Virus record (IMG/VR): IMGVR_UViG_3300030060_001315
Coordinates: 1-31,394 of that record
Direction: 5' to 3' (one strand)
DNA from: a virus
Length of the DNA stretch: 31,394 nt
The stretch's first letter is position 1. Each line of letters begins with the position of its first letter. A program made the translations under genes and the position numbers. The notes under the pieces are model-generated. The model saw nothing but the letters and a program-made list of their open reading frames with translations, searched no databases and was not told where the DNA came from. Below, in pieces: positions 1-6,055 of this stretch.

Positions 1-35
1 TTTAAATCCTTTTCTGTATGTTCTTTAATAGTCAT
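1..35 (-). CDS. 5' fragment of the 128-aa early gene (cut by the contig end)
   Basis: The first 35 bases encode the first eleven residues (MTIKEHTEKDL) of the protein whose full copy lies at 30748-31134, then run off the contig. It is the left-hand half of the wrap-around overlap, not a truncated gene. In a circularised map this fragment disappears. Confidence 0.85.
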   Translation of the reverse strand, partial: MTIKEHTEKDL

Positions 36-267
36 ATATCAAATCAAATATAAAGTTAGCGTCTACTCCTGTTTCTTCCATTATTCTTTTTATGTGTTCT
101 ACTTTTATTTTATCCGGATTATCCATGTATCTGTCTATTGTACATACTGTAACCTCAAGATCTAATGCAAGACCTGCTCTTATAAATCCTTCTTCTTTTA
201 AAAATTGATGTAGTTTACTTTTGTCTATTGTTGTGTATGGTGCTTTTTTAAATCTATTTACTTTCAT
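25..267 (-). CDS. Small helix-turn-helix protein (left copy)
   Basis: This 80-residue, Lys-rich protein has a predicted helix-turn-helix: a leucine-rich helix (residues about 29-38, AGLALDLEV) followed by VTVCTIDRYMDNP. That pattern suits a small XRE-like or phage DNA-binding regulator. The start codon overlaps the stop of the upstream replication gene in an ATGA, and the gene overlaps the next early gene by 11 bases, so it sits inside an operon. The right-end copy differs only at residues 52 (Asp here, His there) and 64 (Glu here, Gln there). The fold is inferred from the helix pattern; the target DNA and role are unknown. Confidence 0.75.
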   Translation of the reverse strand: MKVNRFKKAPYTTIDKSKLHQFLKEEGFIRAGLALDLEVTVCTIDRYMDNPDKIKVEHIKRIMEETGVDANFIFDLIYDY

Positions 268-911
268 AGTCCTAGTGTTTTCTTTGCTTGTTGATAATTA
301 TTTAATTGTGCGTCTATTTTACTTGTTTTTGTTTTATTCCATTTATCATTATTCTTAGACCAACGCGCTAATCTTCTCTTTATGTCAAATGTTTTCTGCA
401 TTTCAAACTTCATCTTAGTTCCTTTAGGATTTGTTTCTGTCCAATACTCACAAAACTCCTGACATACTTCCGTTGGATAGTTAGAGAAAAAAACTTGTTC
501 CGTAAATTCTTGTAGCCTAATAGATATACTTTTATTTATAGTAGCTTTTTCTTTATTCTTATTAATAGTTCTTTGCTTTCTAGAGGTCTTGTTGTTTAGT
601 AACTTAACAACTTGTTCTTCACTTACTTTATAATGTAGTTTAGCTGGTACGCCCATTCTTTTAACATCTATTAATCCTTTTGATACTAACGATTTAAGAC
701 ACTTTCTTTGTTGGTAAGGGGTAAGAGTCGTGTCGTTCTTAATATTGTCCTCAGTGTTATAAAAGTATCCTTTAACTAAAAGATTGTTGTCAGTAAAATA
801 TATCTCTTTACTGATCAGGTCTGCGAGTAGGACTGCTTCTTTTAATCCTACCCGCTTCGCTACCTCCTTATTTACTACTAAATATGCTGTACTACTTAGT
901 ATTCTTTTCAT
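264..911 (-). CDS. Winged-helix phage replication protein
   Basis: This protein of about 215 residues resembles winged-helix replication initiators of phages. The N-terminal part (about 10-110) contains alternating helices with a motif like 'GYFYNTEDNI', then 'TLTPYQQRKCLKSL' and 'GLIDVKRMGVPAK', typical of a wing and recognition helix. The C-terminal part carries 'EFCEYWTETNPKGTKMKFE' and 'KRRLARWSKNN', seen in phage replication proteins next to dnaA-like genes. A TTG twelve bases upstream is possible, but the ATG at 911 is preferred. It overlaps the DnaA-like gene upstream by 20 bases. It probably binds the origin or recruits host replication factors; the exact partner is unknown. Confidence 0.6.
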   Translation of the reverse strand: MKRILSSTAYLVVNKEVAKRVGLKEAVLLADLISKEIYFTDNNLLVKGYFYNTEDNIKNDTTLTPYQQRKCLKSLVSKGLIDVKRMGVPAKLHYKVSEEQVVKLLNNKTSRKQRTINKNKEKATINKSISIRLQEFTEQVFFSNYPTEVCQEFCEYWTETNPKGTKMKFEMQKTFDIKRRLARWSKNNDKWNKTKTSKIDAQLNNYQQAKKTLGL

Positions 912-1440
912 TTTCAAAATCAATTTCTATTATACAATCATAATCAATTAATGCAACTCTTACAAGTTCGGAATTAAAACTAACATTTTTATAATCTGTA
1001 TTTATTACAACTGTAAAATCTTTCATTTGTACCTTTATAAATATATTGGGATTATCTGAATACTTAACTCCTACATTAAATAGATATGACCTTAATTCTT
1101 GATCCGTTTCAAATACTCTACGTTTATTTTTTAACTTACAATAGTCGTTATATATCGTATCAAATGTTTGTTTGTAACCTTTCCAATTATTGTAATAACT
1201 TTCATGTTTATTAAAATAACTCAAAATACTAGTACGATCTTTGTTAAAACGAGCTCCAATTATTTCCGGATGTATATTGTGTTCTATTCTAGCAATATTG
1301 CTCATAGCTTGCCTACACATTACATGAATTTGTTTTCTACTACTACTTGAAACTTCTGAAATATCAAATCCGTAATTGTTCTTTACTATAGCTAATAATG
1401 TAGATAGTGTATCCTTATCTGTTATTCTTGTATATTTCAT
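892..1440 (-). CDS. DnaA domain IV-like protein
   Basis: This protein has 182 residues. Residues about 38-80 read as a DnaA C-terminal (domain IV) type helix-turn-helix: an 'RKQIHVMCRQAMSNIARIEHN' region split over two helices, then 'HPEIIGARFNKDRTSILSYF', which echoes the eIG..F.rdrtTv signature that binds DnaA boxes. No AAA+ ATPase domain is present, so this is only the DNA-binding part plus a C-terminal tail of unknown fold. It starts in an ATGA overlap with the OB-fold gene and precedes the winged-helix replication gene. It may mark or bind the phage origin and recruit host DnaB. The domain call is fairly good; the role is inference. Confidence 0.6.
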   Translation of the reverse strand: MKYTRITDKDTLSTLLAIVKNNYGFDISEVSSSSRKQIHVMCRQAMSNIARIEHNIHPEIIGARFNKDRTSILSYFNKHESYYNNWKGYKQTFDTIYNDYCKLKNKRRVFETDQELRSYLFNVGVKYSDNPNIFIKVQMKDFTVVINTDYKNVSFNSELVRVALIDYDCIIEIDFENEKNTK

Positions 1441-1898
1441 AATTCAATATTTGGTATTGTTCCATATTTTGCATATTCATATATTATATCAGCGTCTTGT
1501 AACATTTGTTCTACTGTACAATCCCCTTTACAAAACTCTACTGCTGATCTAACAGAACTTTGCCTCATTATTCTGTCCTCTTTATCTGTATCAATCACTT
1601 GTCCTGTTGCTGATTTGTAAGTCTGTCCGGTTTCTCTGTCATAACTTGTTCCACCATCCCCAAACTTTTGTTCATATGATCTCTGAAAATGCGGTTTAAT
1701 TTTAGGAAAATCCCCTGCATGATATTCATAACTTACAACCATTCCCTGTTTAAACTTATCTTGATTCTCAAACTTAGACATGTATTGTCCTGCGTCTCCG
1801 TTTGTCATTTCTACGTCAAACTTATACATAAGTCCGTATTTACTTTCCCATGTTCCGTTTGATTGTACTTGTTTTACTGTTGATGTTTTTACTTCCAT
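1437..1898 (-). CDS. Putative OB-fold / single-stranded-DNA-binding protein
   Basis: This protein has 153 residues. The N-terminal half is beta-rich and reads like the OB-fold proteins found near replication genes of Bacteroidota phages: alternating strands around 'YKFDVEMTNGDAGQYMSKFEN', then 'GMVVSYEYHAGDFPKIKPH'. The C-terminal half contains 'RIMRQSSVRSAVEFCKGD' and a helical end, with no acidic SSB-type tip. Position just upstream of the DnaA-like and winged-helix genes supports a replication role. It could bind ssDNA or another replication partner; no catalytic motif is visible. The leader (1899-1946) is AT-rich and shows no clear promoter. Confidence 0.5.
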   Translation of the reverse strand: MEVKTSTVKQVQSNGTWESKYGLMYKFDVEMTNGDAGQYMSKFENQDKFKQGMVVSYEYHAGDFPKIKPHFQRSYEQKFGDGGTSYDRETGQTYKSATGQVIDTDKEDRIMRQSSVRSAVEFCKGDCTVEQMLQDADIIYEYAKYGTIPNIEL

Positions 1899-1946
1899 TT
1901 TTATATATTTATTTATTTTGCCTACTCTTTAGATTTTCGGCTTCCT

Positions 1947-2315
1947 CTATAAATGCTCTTTGCATGTCGGACACATTTGTATGTCTTCTAATACTCCAGT
2001 TATTTCATCTCCGCAACAAGAGTATTGTATTTCTTCTTCATCTTCTTCCTCCCAATGTTTTTCTATGTTTTCAATAACTTTGTCTACATCTTTTAATGCT
2101 TTTATATCCGGATGTTCTTCTTTATTTATTTCGTTTACATATTTTAGTACACTTGCTCTAATCTCATCTATATGCAACCATTCTAATAACTCAAATGCAT
2201 TAAATACAAGTGTTATATCCTCCCCATGATGATCTTTACCTCTAAGGTATACTTCATTCTCATGTGATTGGAATGTATTAATATCGTGTATTGCTAAGTA
2301 TCTTTCTTCTGTCAT
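1947..2315 (-). CDS. Acidic early protein with C-terminal Cys motif, unknown function
   Basis: This 122-residue protein is not assigned to a named family. It has a beta-rich N-terminal part (residues 1-50), a helical middle, a strongly acidic stretch ('HWEEEDEEEIQ') and a C-terminal 'YSCCGDEI ... MCPTCKEHL' with paired cysteines that could bind one zinc ion. Its start overlaps the upstream stop in ATGA. The acidic patch plus a zinc knuckle would fit a small host-takeover or DNA-mimic-like protein, but that is only a suggestion. Confidence 0.65.
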   Translation of the reverse strand: MTEERYLAIHDINTFQSHENEVYLRGKDHHGEDITLVFNAFELLEWLHIDEIRASVLKYVNEINKEEHPDIKALKDVDKVIENIEKHWEEEDEEEIQYSCCGDEITGVLEDIQMCPTCKEHL

Positions 2316-2650
2316 AGTATTACTGGTATTTTATTATTATTATTATATTCTTCTATTTGCCACTCTTTTACTTTTATACGAAAACTATCTCTTAATTGCC
2401 AAGCATAATTTTTTAACATGTGACAAAATAGTCTGTATAACTGTAATTCTGTTCCTACTACTACAACCTCAGATCCTACTCTTTTGTAATCAATACAATT
2501 TTCTATACATCCATAACCATCGTATCTTGTACTAGCTACTTGTTGTAATGTAGGTTTTAATATCCATTCTTTTGCAATTACCTTTGTATTGTCTAAGTAT
2601 TTTCCTGTAAAACTACACTTTGTAGGTTTGTTTAGATCTTTTATTTTCAT
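2312..2650 (-). CDS. Early protein of unknown function
   Basis: The frame is open further upstream, but the ATG at 2650 is chosen because it overlaps the stop of the preceding gene in ATGA, as at neighbouring junctions. The resulting protein has 112 residues, starting MKIKDLNKPTKCSFTGKYL. It has four cysteines in scattered positions, a probable beta-rich middle and a basic C-terminal half ending in an Asn run. No domain is recognised. It belongs to the block of small early genes just downstream of the promoters, where phages often keep host-interaction genes. Confidence 0.65.
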   Translation of the reverse strand: MKIKDLNKPTKCSFTGKYLDNTKVIAKEWILKPTLQQVASTRYDGYGCIENCIDYKRVGSEVVVVGTELQLYRLFCHMLKNYAWQLRDSFRIKVKEWQIEEYNNNNKIPVIL

Positions 2651-3039
2651 GATAAGTCTTTTATAATTTGTTCGTAATCTTCTGTTGTACATTCCTCATT
2701 CCAAATTTCTTCTAAGTGATCTGACTCGTTTAGTATTTCTTCTCCTTCTATATAAACATACATATTAACAACTTTTTCTGGTGTTATTTCTGTTATTTCT
2801 GTTTCTGATTTTCCAAAGGTTTCTTGCTCATATTGTAATACTCTATCTATCATTTCAAAAACATCTAAGTCATGTTTCTTAATCCATTGTCTAGCGTTGT
2901 AGTGTCCTATTATGTAATAGTCCTCATTAAAAATGTAGTGGTGTAAGTCACAAGCGTAGTGTTCTTGTTCCCAATCTTTCATTTCTGTAAGCCTATCAAT
3001 AGTGTGTTGATAAAGCTCTTCTGTCATAGTTTTTGTCAT
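2647..3039 (-). CDS. Conserved-looking acidic early protein, unknown function
   Basis: This protein has 130 residues and is rich in Glu, Asp and Tyr. Features include 'HYACDLHHYIFNEDYYIIGHYNARQW' split by its aromatic core, then 'VLQYEQETFGK' and 'NMYVYIEGEEIL'. This pattern looks like a small family seen in marine phages, but no function is attached to it. A second Met at residue 5 is an alternative start. It is the second gene behind the promoter at 3275-3307 and is followed by a chain of ATGA-overlapping genes. Confidence 0.6.
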   Translation of the reverse strand: MTKTMTEELYQHTIDRLTEMKDWEQEHYACDLHHYIFNEDYYIIGHYNARQWIKKHDLDVFEMIDRVLQYEQETFGKSETEITEITPEKVVNMYVYIEGEEILNESDHLEEIWNEECTTEDYEQIIKDLS

Positions 3040-3051
3040 AGTTATTTAATT

Positions 3052-3255
3052 TTAAAATTGTAAAATAAAAAATGATAATACAAATGTTACTATTACTAAA
3101 ACTCCATAAATTAAGTCTTCATACTTTGTAATATCAAATTCGTTAATTTCTCTAATTGTGTAATTAGTGTGTTTGTTTTTGAATACAAAATTAGCTGTGT
3201 CCTTAGCGTTTCTGTATTGTGTGAATCCGGTTTTTTTGTTTGTTATTTTATACAT
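3052..3255 (-). CDS. Small early membrane protein with C-terminal anchor
   Basis: The frame is open from 3402, but that longer frame reads straight through the promoter at 3275-3307. The ATG at 3255, about 20 bases downstream of the -7 box, is therefore the credible start. The product has 67 residues: a soluble N-terminal part (MYKITNKKTGFTQYRNAKDT, then a KNKHTNYTIREINE strand pattern) and one hydrophobic segment at residues 49-67 reaching the C terminus, so a tail-anchored arrangement is likely. As the first gene behind its promoter it should be expressed very early. Function is unknown; membrane takeover or superinfection exclusion are possibilities. Confidence 0.6.
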   Translation of the reverse strand: MYKITNKKTGFTQYRNAKDTANFVFKNKHTNYTIREINEFDITKYEDLIYGVLVIVTFVLSFFILQF

Positions 3256-3274
3256 TGTTTTTATTTTTATTAGA

Positions 3275-3307
3275 CAAATATATAAAAAATTATATATATC
3301 AGCCAAA
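3275..3307 (-). promoter_or_regulatory. Bacteroidota-type promoter P2
   Basis: On the minus strand this reads TTTG, 21 bases, TATATTTG, which matches the Bacteroidota primary-sigma pattern TTTG / TAnnTTTG. The expected transcription start is about seven bases downstream, near 3268, giving a leader of roughly 13 bases before the ATG at 3255. The spacer length is the same as in the promoter at 3815-3847. The assignment rests on the consensus and on its placement. Confidence 0.6.
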
Positions 3308-3323
3308 GTTTTTAACATTTTTT

Positions 3324-3797
3324 TTATACTATTGGTGGTTTTATCCATAGTCTTTCGTTCTTTCTTGCTATATGTTTTTTGTCGTTTATATAGTAATTCC
3401 AATATGCGACTATACTACATTTGTCTTTATATTGATCAGGCATACATTGGGGTGGTTGTGTGAATCCTGTGTTAGGTATACCTATTGGTGCATTAACTAA
3501 AGAATTATTACACTTGATAAAGCTCTTATGTATCTTTTTGTATCTAGTAAAGTATTCTAAATTTATACTTGTAAAGTATTTGAAAAGCCAGTTATAGTTT
3601 TGTAAACTTTCTCTAGCCCATTTTGTACTTGGATGATTGTAGTAAGCTTTTTTGTAAGGAACATTATCTCCCTGTTCGTAATGATGGTGTGCTGTACATA
3701 ACATCTGTGCAGTTTCTAGTATCATTTTTACTACATGCTTGTTATATAAGTATCTTGGCGCTTCGTGTGGATCTTTGTCTAAATAAAATATATTCAT
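3324..3797 (-). CDS. Uncharacterised protein resembling a marine-phage family (MNIFYLDKDP type)
   Basis: An ATG exists at 3821 but lies inside the -7 box of the promoter at 3815-3847, so the start is placed at the next Met (3797), giving 157 residues beginning MNIFYLDKDPHEAPRYLYNK. The sequence continues 'HVVKMILETAQMLCTAHHHY', then 'HPSTKWARESLQNYNWL', with many His, Tyr and Trp residues. I recall similar proteins in cyanophages and other marine phages without a known function. The His-rich N-terminal half could bind a metal. It is the first gene of the early region. Family resemblance is from memory and not tested. Confidence 0.65.
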   Translation of the reverse strand: MNIFYLDKDPHEAPRYLYNKHVVKMILETAQMLCTAHHHYEQGDNVPYKKAYYNHPSTKWARESLQNYNWLFKYFTSINLEYFTRYKKIHKSFIKCNNSLVNAPIGIPNTGFTQPPQCMPDQYKDKCSIVAYWNYYINDKKHIARKNERLWIKPPIV

Positions 3798-3814
3798 ATC
3801 GTTTGATTTTGATA

Positions 3815-3847
3815 CAAACATACAACAATTATTGACATATCAACAAT
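3815..3847 (-). promoter_or_regulatory. Bacteroidota-type promoter P1
   Basis: On the minus strand: ATTG (3847-3844), 21 bases, then TATGTTTG (3822-3815), a full TAnnTTTG -7 box. Transcription should start near 3808, about ten bases before the ATG at 3797. This would be the entry to the early region, directly behind the last late gene. The -33 region and spacer lie within an 11-base direct repeat, which may be an operator. Confidence 0.6.
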
Positions 3848-3851
3848 TATT
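3823..3851. repeat. Two 11-base direct repeats over promoter P1 (possible operator)
   Basis: CAACAATTATT occurs at 3823-3833 and again at 3841-3851, with identical starts 18 bases apart. The two copies bracket the -33/-7 spacer of P1. Direct repeats overlapping a promoter commonly serve as repressor or activator sites. The small HTH protein (31124-31366) is a possible ligand, but nothing in the sequence proves this. Confidence 0.45.
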
Positions 3852-3892
3852 AACAAAAAATGTTATAAGCTATGTATTGTTAATAAATATAA

Positions 3893-4612
3893 CTATAAAT
3901 TCATTAGAAGGTTTACCGGTAACGTACCGTTATTTAGTACAACTACACAACCTATTGCGGGTTTTTTACCATACTTAGCGTAAGCCATTGCGTAACTATC
4001 ATGATCTATACCGCAACCTGTCTGTGTTCCATAAACTCTAAACTTCTTTCCTACATAATGTTCCGTATAACATTGAGTATGTAGGTGTCCTTGTACTGTA
4101 TTCATCATATCAGCTCTACATTTTGTTCTAGCAGTACCGCCTTCTCCATGAATATATTGTACATTGTCCTTTACATATCTTTCTGTAAACTTCCATCTCG
4201 GAACTTCTAGTACTTCTTTGTATGATTTAATCCATTTCTTAGGAATATCGGAGGTTTGAGCTTTACGCATTATCATACGATCATGATTTCCTATTATTAC
4301 TGTAGCTTTTGGAAATGCTTTATACCATCTAGCAATCCTTTGTATAGCAAGATCTAATTCTACTCCACCACTTAATCCATCCGGATTTGTTTCATGATAG
4401 GAAGAATAGTGATTATCTATTATATCTCCTATAAATATAACCTCATTACAATTAAACTTATCGTATTGTTCTATACAAAAATCAAGATATGCGTCTAAGC
4501 AAAAGGGCTCATGCAAATCCCCTATGACTAGGACGTTTGAGCTCTCTTGCTTACGCATCTTAATTAATCTGTCAATCTCATGAGGTTTTAACCGGTATCG
4601 GTTATTTCTCAT
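3893..4612 (-). CDS. Calcineurin-like metallophosphoesterase
   Basis: This 239-residue protein has the full set of metallophosphoesterase motifs: GDLHEP (31-36), IGDIIDNH (61-68), GNHD (108-111), HGEGG (155-159) and GHLH (175-178). Together these bind two metal ions for phosphodiester or phosphomonoester hydrolysis. The substrate cannot be read from sequence; related phage enzymes have been linked to nucleic-acid ends or cyclic nucleotides. It is the last gene of the late unit, its start overlapping the stop of the membrane protein upstream. The residues between motifs look intact, so it should be active. Confidence 0.85.
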   Translation of the reverse strand: MRNNRYRLKPHEIDRLIKMRKQESSNVLVIGDLHEPFCLDAYLDFCIEQYDKFNCNEVIFIGDIIDNHYSSYHETNPDGLSGGVELDLAIQRIARWYKAFPKATVIIGNHDRMIMRKAQTSDIPKKWIKSYKEVLEVPRWKFTERYVKDNVQYIHGEGGTARTKCRADMMNTVQGHLHTQCYTEHYVGKKFRVYGTQTGCGIDHDSYAMAYAKYGKKPAIGCVVVLNNGTLPVNLLMNL

Positions 4613-4767
4613 TACTTTCTTCTGTTTGGTATTACTTTATCAACGAACCAAATAACTTTGTTAAGTAATGAATTGTCTTTCTCAGAAGGTGTTAATCTAA
4701 CAATAACTTCTAAGATAGCGATTAAACTCCATATTAGTGTTGTCCAATCTATTTGTGATAATTCCAT
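4612..4767 (-). CDS. Small membrane protein, second holin candidate
   Basis: The frame is open from 4797, but the ATG at 4767 is preferred: it avoids overlap with the endolysin and is preceded by TTTATATATATT, like several other starts here. The product has 51 residues: a short N-terminal part, one hydrophobic segment (about 8-25, TTLIWSLIAILEVIVRL), then an amphipathic basic tail (NKVIWFVDKVIPNRRK). Size, topology and position right after the endopeptidase fit a holin or a membrane-associated lysis factor. A second holin-like gene lies on the other side of the endolysin, so one may be an antiholin. Confidence 0.55.
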   Translation of the reverse strand: MELSQIDWTTLIWSLIAILEVIVRLTPSEKDNSLLNKVIWFVDKVIPNRRK

Positions 4768-4784
4768 AATATATATAAATTTAG

Positions 4785-5159
4785 TTAATATGTCCAAATT
4801 ACATTCTGTGCTTTGTCTAAGTCCAAATCTACATGGATAAAAGTGTCTGCAACGCCTATTCTTGAGAAACCTGCTAACACTAAACTGTTAATAATAATCC
4901 AACGATTTCTACTAGTATTACATTTTATATCAGCCGCAAGACCTTTTAAATGACTACTATTACGACTTGCCTTATATTTTCTACGAATTAGATCTTCATT
5001 ATAGTCTTTTGTTCTGTATCCGCTTGTTATAACAAAAGGTATTTCTGCTAATCCTCTTGCGTCATCTAACTTCTCTAAAAATTGATAATTCATCATTTGT
5101 CCGCTTCCTTCTAATGTAGGACAATCAAACTCAGAATGTTTAAAATATTTAAGCGTCAT
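4785..5159 (-). CDS. M15-family peptidase, endolysin
   Basis: This 124-residue protein is a compact Peptidase M15 domain of the D-alanyl-D-alanine carboxypeptidase / L-Ala-D-Glu endopeptidase type. SGYRT is at 46-50, the zinc motif S-x-H-x-x-G-x-A-x-D at 68-77 (His70, Asp77) and FIHVD at 107-111 with the third zinc ligand His109. It cuts peptidoglycan cross-bridges to release progeny. There is no signal peptide, so it needs a holin for access, and two candidates flank it. Its start codon shares one base with the upstream 28-codon gene (TAATG), suggesting coupled translation. Confidence 0.85.
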   Translation of the reverse strand: MTLKYFKHSEFDCPTLEGSGQMMNYQFLEKLDDARGLAEIPFVITSGYRTKDYNEDLIRRKYKASRNSSHLKGLAADIKCNTSRNRWIIINSLVLAGFSRIGVADTFIHVDLDLDKAQNVIWTY

Positions 5160-5245
5160 TATTTTTTTTTACAATCAGTTTTACATGCTCCAAAACATAT
5201 CTTACCATCAGATATGTAATATAAAAATTTACAAATTAGTTTCAT
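5159..5245 (-). CDS. 28-aa Cys-rich microprotein in the lysis block
   Basis: This short frame is read as a gene because both ends are coupled: its ATG shares a base with the holin-like gene's TAA (TAATG), and its TAA shares a base with the endolysin ATG (TAATG). The product starts MKLICKFLYYISDGK and has four cysteines (5, 17, 21, 25), the last three with even spacing (x3, x3), then a Lys-rich end. The spacing could suit metal binding or disulfides outside the membrane. It may be a lysis accessory or mainly a translational relay; function is unknown. Confidence 0.5.
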   Translation of the reverse strand: MKLICKFLYYISDGKICFGACKTDCKKK

Positions 5246-5418
5246 TATTTATTTTTTTTGTAGTGTGAGTACCATCTATTAACTGTATATCCAATAGTTA
5301 AAACTAATAACAATATCTTTAATATCATCTCTATTTCAGCAAATGTAGTAAATCCTATAACGGAACTATTTACTAGTATTGTTTCTGCTGTGTCCTTTGT
5401 TGCTGTTTTTATTGGCAC
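5245..5418 (-). CDS. Holin-like protein (GTG start)
   Basis: This is a 57-residue protein with an amphipathic N-terminal part, one hydrophobic segment at about 31-47 (MILKILLLVLTIGYTVN) and a basic tail (HYKKNK). A motif 'ETILVNSSVIGFTTFAEIE' precedes the membrane segment, as in small Bacteroidota-phage proteins beside endolysins. No ATG is available before the segment: the frame opens after a TAA, and the GTG at 5418 is the first good start. It overlaps the upstream 37-codon gene by 53 bases and hands over to the Cys-rich microgene in TAATG. One membrane span with the N terminus in the cytoplasm or periplasm would fit a pinholin-like or class III holin. Confidence 0.6.
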   Translation of the reverse strand: MPIKTATKDTAETILVNSSVIGFTTFAEIEMILKILLLVLTIGYTVNRWYSHYKKNK

Positions 5419-5479
5419 TTTTAATATATGTTTTTAAAGCAACTTCGTTTTTTGCTTTAGGTTTATAATTCTTTCTCAT
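5366..5479 (-). CDS. 37-aa very basic microprotein
   Basis: This short frame begins at an ATG sharing one base with the TAA of the connector gene upstream (TAATG). The product begins MRKNYKPKAKNEVALKTY and is rich in Lys, Arg and Asn, with no hydrophobic segment. Its 3' half is overlapped in another frame by the holin-like gene. It could be a real DNA- or RNA-binding peptide, or its translation may serve to open the holin start. Support is from coupling and position only. Confidence 0.4.
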   Translation of the reverse strand: MRKNYKPKAKNEVALKTYIKSANKNSNKGHSRNNTSK

Positions 5480-6054
5480 TATGGATTAAGATCAGGTGTT
5501 AGGAAATCGTCTAGTGTAATCATACCTCCCCTATCTTTACGTGTTTCTCTTTCAATATTCATACCGGAGTAAAATACATTTTTAGTAGGACTTACATCCG
5601 GGCCTGTATTTGTGTTATATTCCGGATACGTAGATGTATTATGTCTTATATAATCTACTAACCTTTCAGTATAGAACTCAGCTGTGTTTCTAATCTCTTC
5701 TCTAAGACTACTCATGTCCTCTTGGCTCATACTTTCTATGTTTTCGCTAGTCTTAACACCTATTCCGTTATTAGATACTCTAACTCTTAGGAATGGTAAG
5801 CATTCGTAAAAAGCCCAATGTACTAATGCGTCTTGTATGTAGTCATCTACAAGTGTTTGATAAGCACCGGATAAACTACTTCCACTTATATCATTCTGTA
5901 GCTTAACAAACAAATCCGTTCCTAGTTTCGTTTCTATATACTTCTTTTGTGCAACTTTTAAGTATGGTAATATAAACTCATTGTCTACATTACCCCCTAA
6001 AGCTGTACTATCTTTAAGTTTGTTTTCTGATATAAATAAAATGTAATTTGCCAT
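5479..6054 (-). CDS. Head-tail connector / adaptor candidate
   Basis: This 191-residue, largely helical protein has an N-terminal pattern 'FISENKLKDSTALGGNVDNE' then 'ILPYLKVAQKKYIETKLGTDL', and later 'DDYIQDALVHWAFYECLPFL' and 'YTERLVDYIRHN'. This matches a family common near the end of the virion cluster in Bacteroidota phages and comparable to gp6/adaptor-type neck proteins, which bind the portal ring. It follows the portal and a coiled-coil gene and shares a TAATG with the first lysis gene. The role is inference from resemblance and position. Confidence 0.5.
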   Translation of the reverse strand: MANYILFISENKLKDSTALGGNVDNEFILPYLKVAQKKYIETKLGTDLFVKLQNDISGSSLSGAYQTLVDDYIQDALVHWAFYECLPFLRVRVSNNGIGVKTSENIESMSQEDMSSLREEIRNTAEFYTERLVDYIRHNTSTYPEYNTNTGPDVSPTKNVFYSGMNIERETRKDRGGMITLDDFLTPDLNP

Positions 6055-6055
6055 C

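Larger units (their letters stand above)
1..295. repeat. Terminal direct repeat, left copy (imperfect)
   Basis: This block matches 31100-31394 base for base at a constant offset of 31099. There are 11 substitutions (at 78, 87, 100, 112, 114, 115, 121, 127, 145, 213 and 256) and no gaps. It holds a complete 80-codon gene plus fragments of the genes on either side, so it is not a simple gene duplication. The likely reading is the overlap of a circular or circularly permuted genome assembled from two closely related variants. Only two residues of the encoded protein differ, which argues against random sequencing error. Confidence 0.9.

Noticed and set aside
45-52. TATATTTG (minus strand) as a promoter for the 128-aa early gene
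   Set aside because: It lies in the end of the HTH coding sequence and has no matching -33 element.
3850-3883. Inverted repeat TTAACAA ... TTGTTAA after the phosphoesterase gene, as a terminator
   Set aside because: Arms are only seven AT-rich bases with a 20-base loop and no GC stem; too weak to call.
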